A stretch of 5,500 bases of DNA. It comes from Candidatus Thorarchaeota archaeon (GTDB lineage Archaea; Asgardarchaeota; Thorarchaeia; Thorarchaeales; Thorarchaeaceae). This document shows, one piece after another, positions 5,193-5,500 of this stretch (its first letter is position 1; each line of letters starts with the position of its first letter). A program made the translations under genes and the position numbers. The stretch lies in contig JABCSP010000166.1 of the NCBI GenBank assembly GCA_018238825.1, positions 1 through 5,500 on the forward strand, in the 5' to 3' direction. The notes under the pieces are model-generated. The model ran no database searches and was not told the DNA's origin. It saw nothing but the letters and a program-made list of their open reading frames with translations.

Positions 5193-5500
5193 TGGTTAGT
5201 CCTATCTCGGTCCCGAAGTAGCTGAGAATGATGAATCCAACAATTGATGCAAGTATTGTTGCTACAACTCTTTCGAGTATCATCAATGGGAAGATTAGAG
5301 CAAATGAGAACCCTACAACTGCTGGGAGGTCAAGTAGGAAAACTGACCCCATTGCCATCATTGAGTGATCAAGCATTACACCCACGAACATGTAGGGTAT
5401 CAATTGGAGATATTTGGATATTCCAGTCCGATTCCAATCAAAAGTAATTTCTTTGAATTGAAGAACCACGGCAATGATTGTTGCGAGCATGTAAGGAAGC
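5176..5500 (-). CDS. C-terminal part of a multi-pass membrane protein, unidentified (5' truncated by window edge); possibly an ECF-transporter S-component-like protein
   Basis: An open frame enters from the right edge and ends at TGA (5176-5178), showing 107 residues. A Met occurs at 5488-5490, but the frame is open before it (LPY) and the following hydrophobic run looks like the end of a longer helix, so the gene most likely begins outside the window. Hydrophobic segments are MLATIIAVVLQF, then YLQLIPYMFVGVML, a loop DHSMMAMGSVFLLDLP, and VVGFSFALIFPLMILERVVATILASIVGFIILSYF, which is long enough for two helices with 'LER' between them. A short polar tail TNQEI follows. Small S components of ECF vitamin transporters have comparable loops and a helix ending with an Arg-containing motif, but the fit is loose and the family is not established. 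The stop is followed directly by TAA and TAG. Confidence 0.6.
   Translation of the reverse strand, partial: LPYMLATIIAVVLQFKEITFDWNRTGISKYLQLIPYMFVGVMLDHSMMAMGSVFLLDLPAVVGFSFALIFPLMILERVVATILASIVGFIILSYFGTEIGLTTNQEI

Noticed and set aside
5244..5447. + strand open frame of 67 codons
   Set aside because: It is antisense to the membrane protein at the right end, with no protein-like features.

Overview
The window looks archaeal. Protein-coding genes are densely packed with moderate-to-low GC, starts include GTG and TTG, and weak GGAG/GAGGT-type ribosome sites are mixed with TATA-like boxes. The families present (an ArsR-type winged-helix regulator with a long C-terminal region, a DUF389 membrane protein, an isoprenylcysteine-methyltransferase-like protein, a LysE-like exporter, pyroglutamyl peptidase) suit an archaeon, perhaps of Asgard/Thorarchaeota type. 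That placement is impression only; no marker gene or rRNA is present.

Left end: the last 60 codons of a + strand membrane protein, probably an ABC-2 transporter permease, meet a - strand helix-turn-helix regulator tail to tail. The regulator's ORF has an in-frame TAG inside the first DNA-binding helices (853-855). Just upstream lies a second, shorter - strand reading frame that also contains an internal TAG and looks like a gene remnant. Next comes an unrecognised small basic protein (1183-1524, -) with its own promoter-like region, holding a 7-bp direct repeat at 11-bp spacing, a TATA-like box and a dyad near the expected transcription start.

Middle: a tight three-gene - strand operon runs from DUF389 protein to ICMT/PEMT-like membrane methyltransferase to a 77-residue two-helix membrane protein, with junctions of 7 and 0 bp. 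It is divergent from a LysE-like exporter (+). The space between holds TATA-like boxes for both directions, a tandem repeat and a dyad.

Right end: the exporter is followed by a pyroglutamyl-peptidase I (pcp) with Glu, Cys and His of the triad in place. Pcp overlaps tail to tail with a - strand membrane protein that runs off the window. Most genes are envelope or transport functions. The only experimentally well-understood enzyme family here is Pcp, which removes N-terminal pyroglutamate from peptides. I see no CRISPR array, insertion sequence, tRNA or rRNA, and no clear new defence or mobile system. The most unusual signals are the two TAG-interrupted reading frames side by side.
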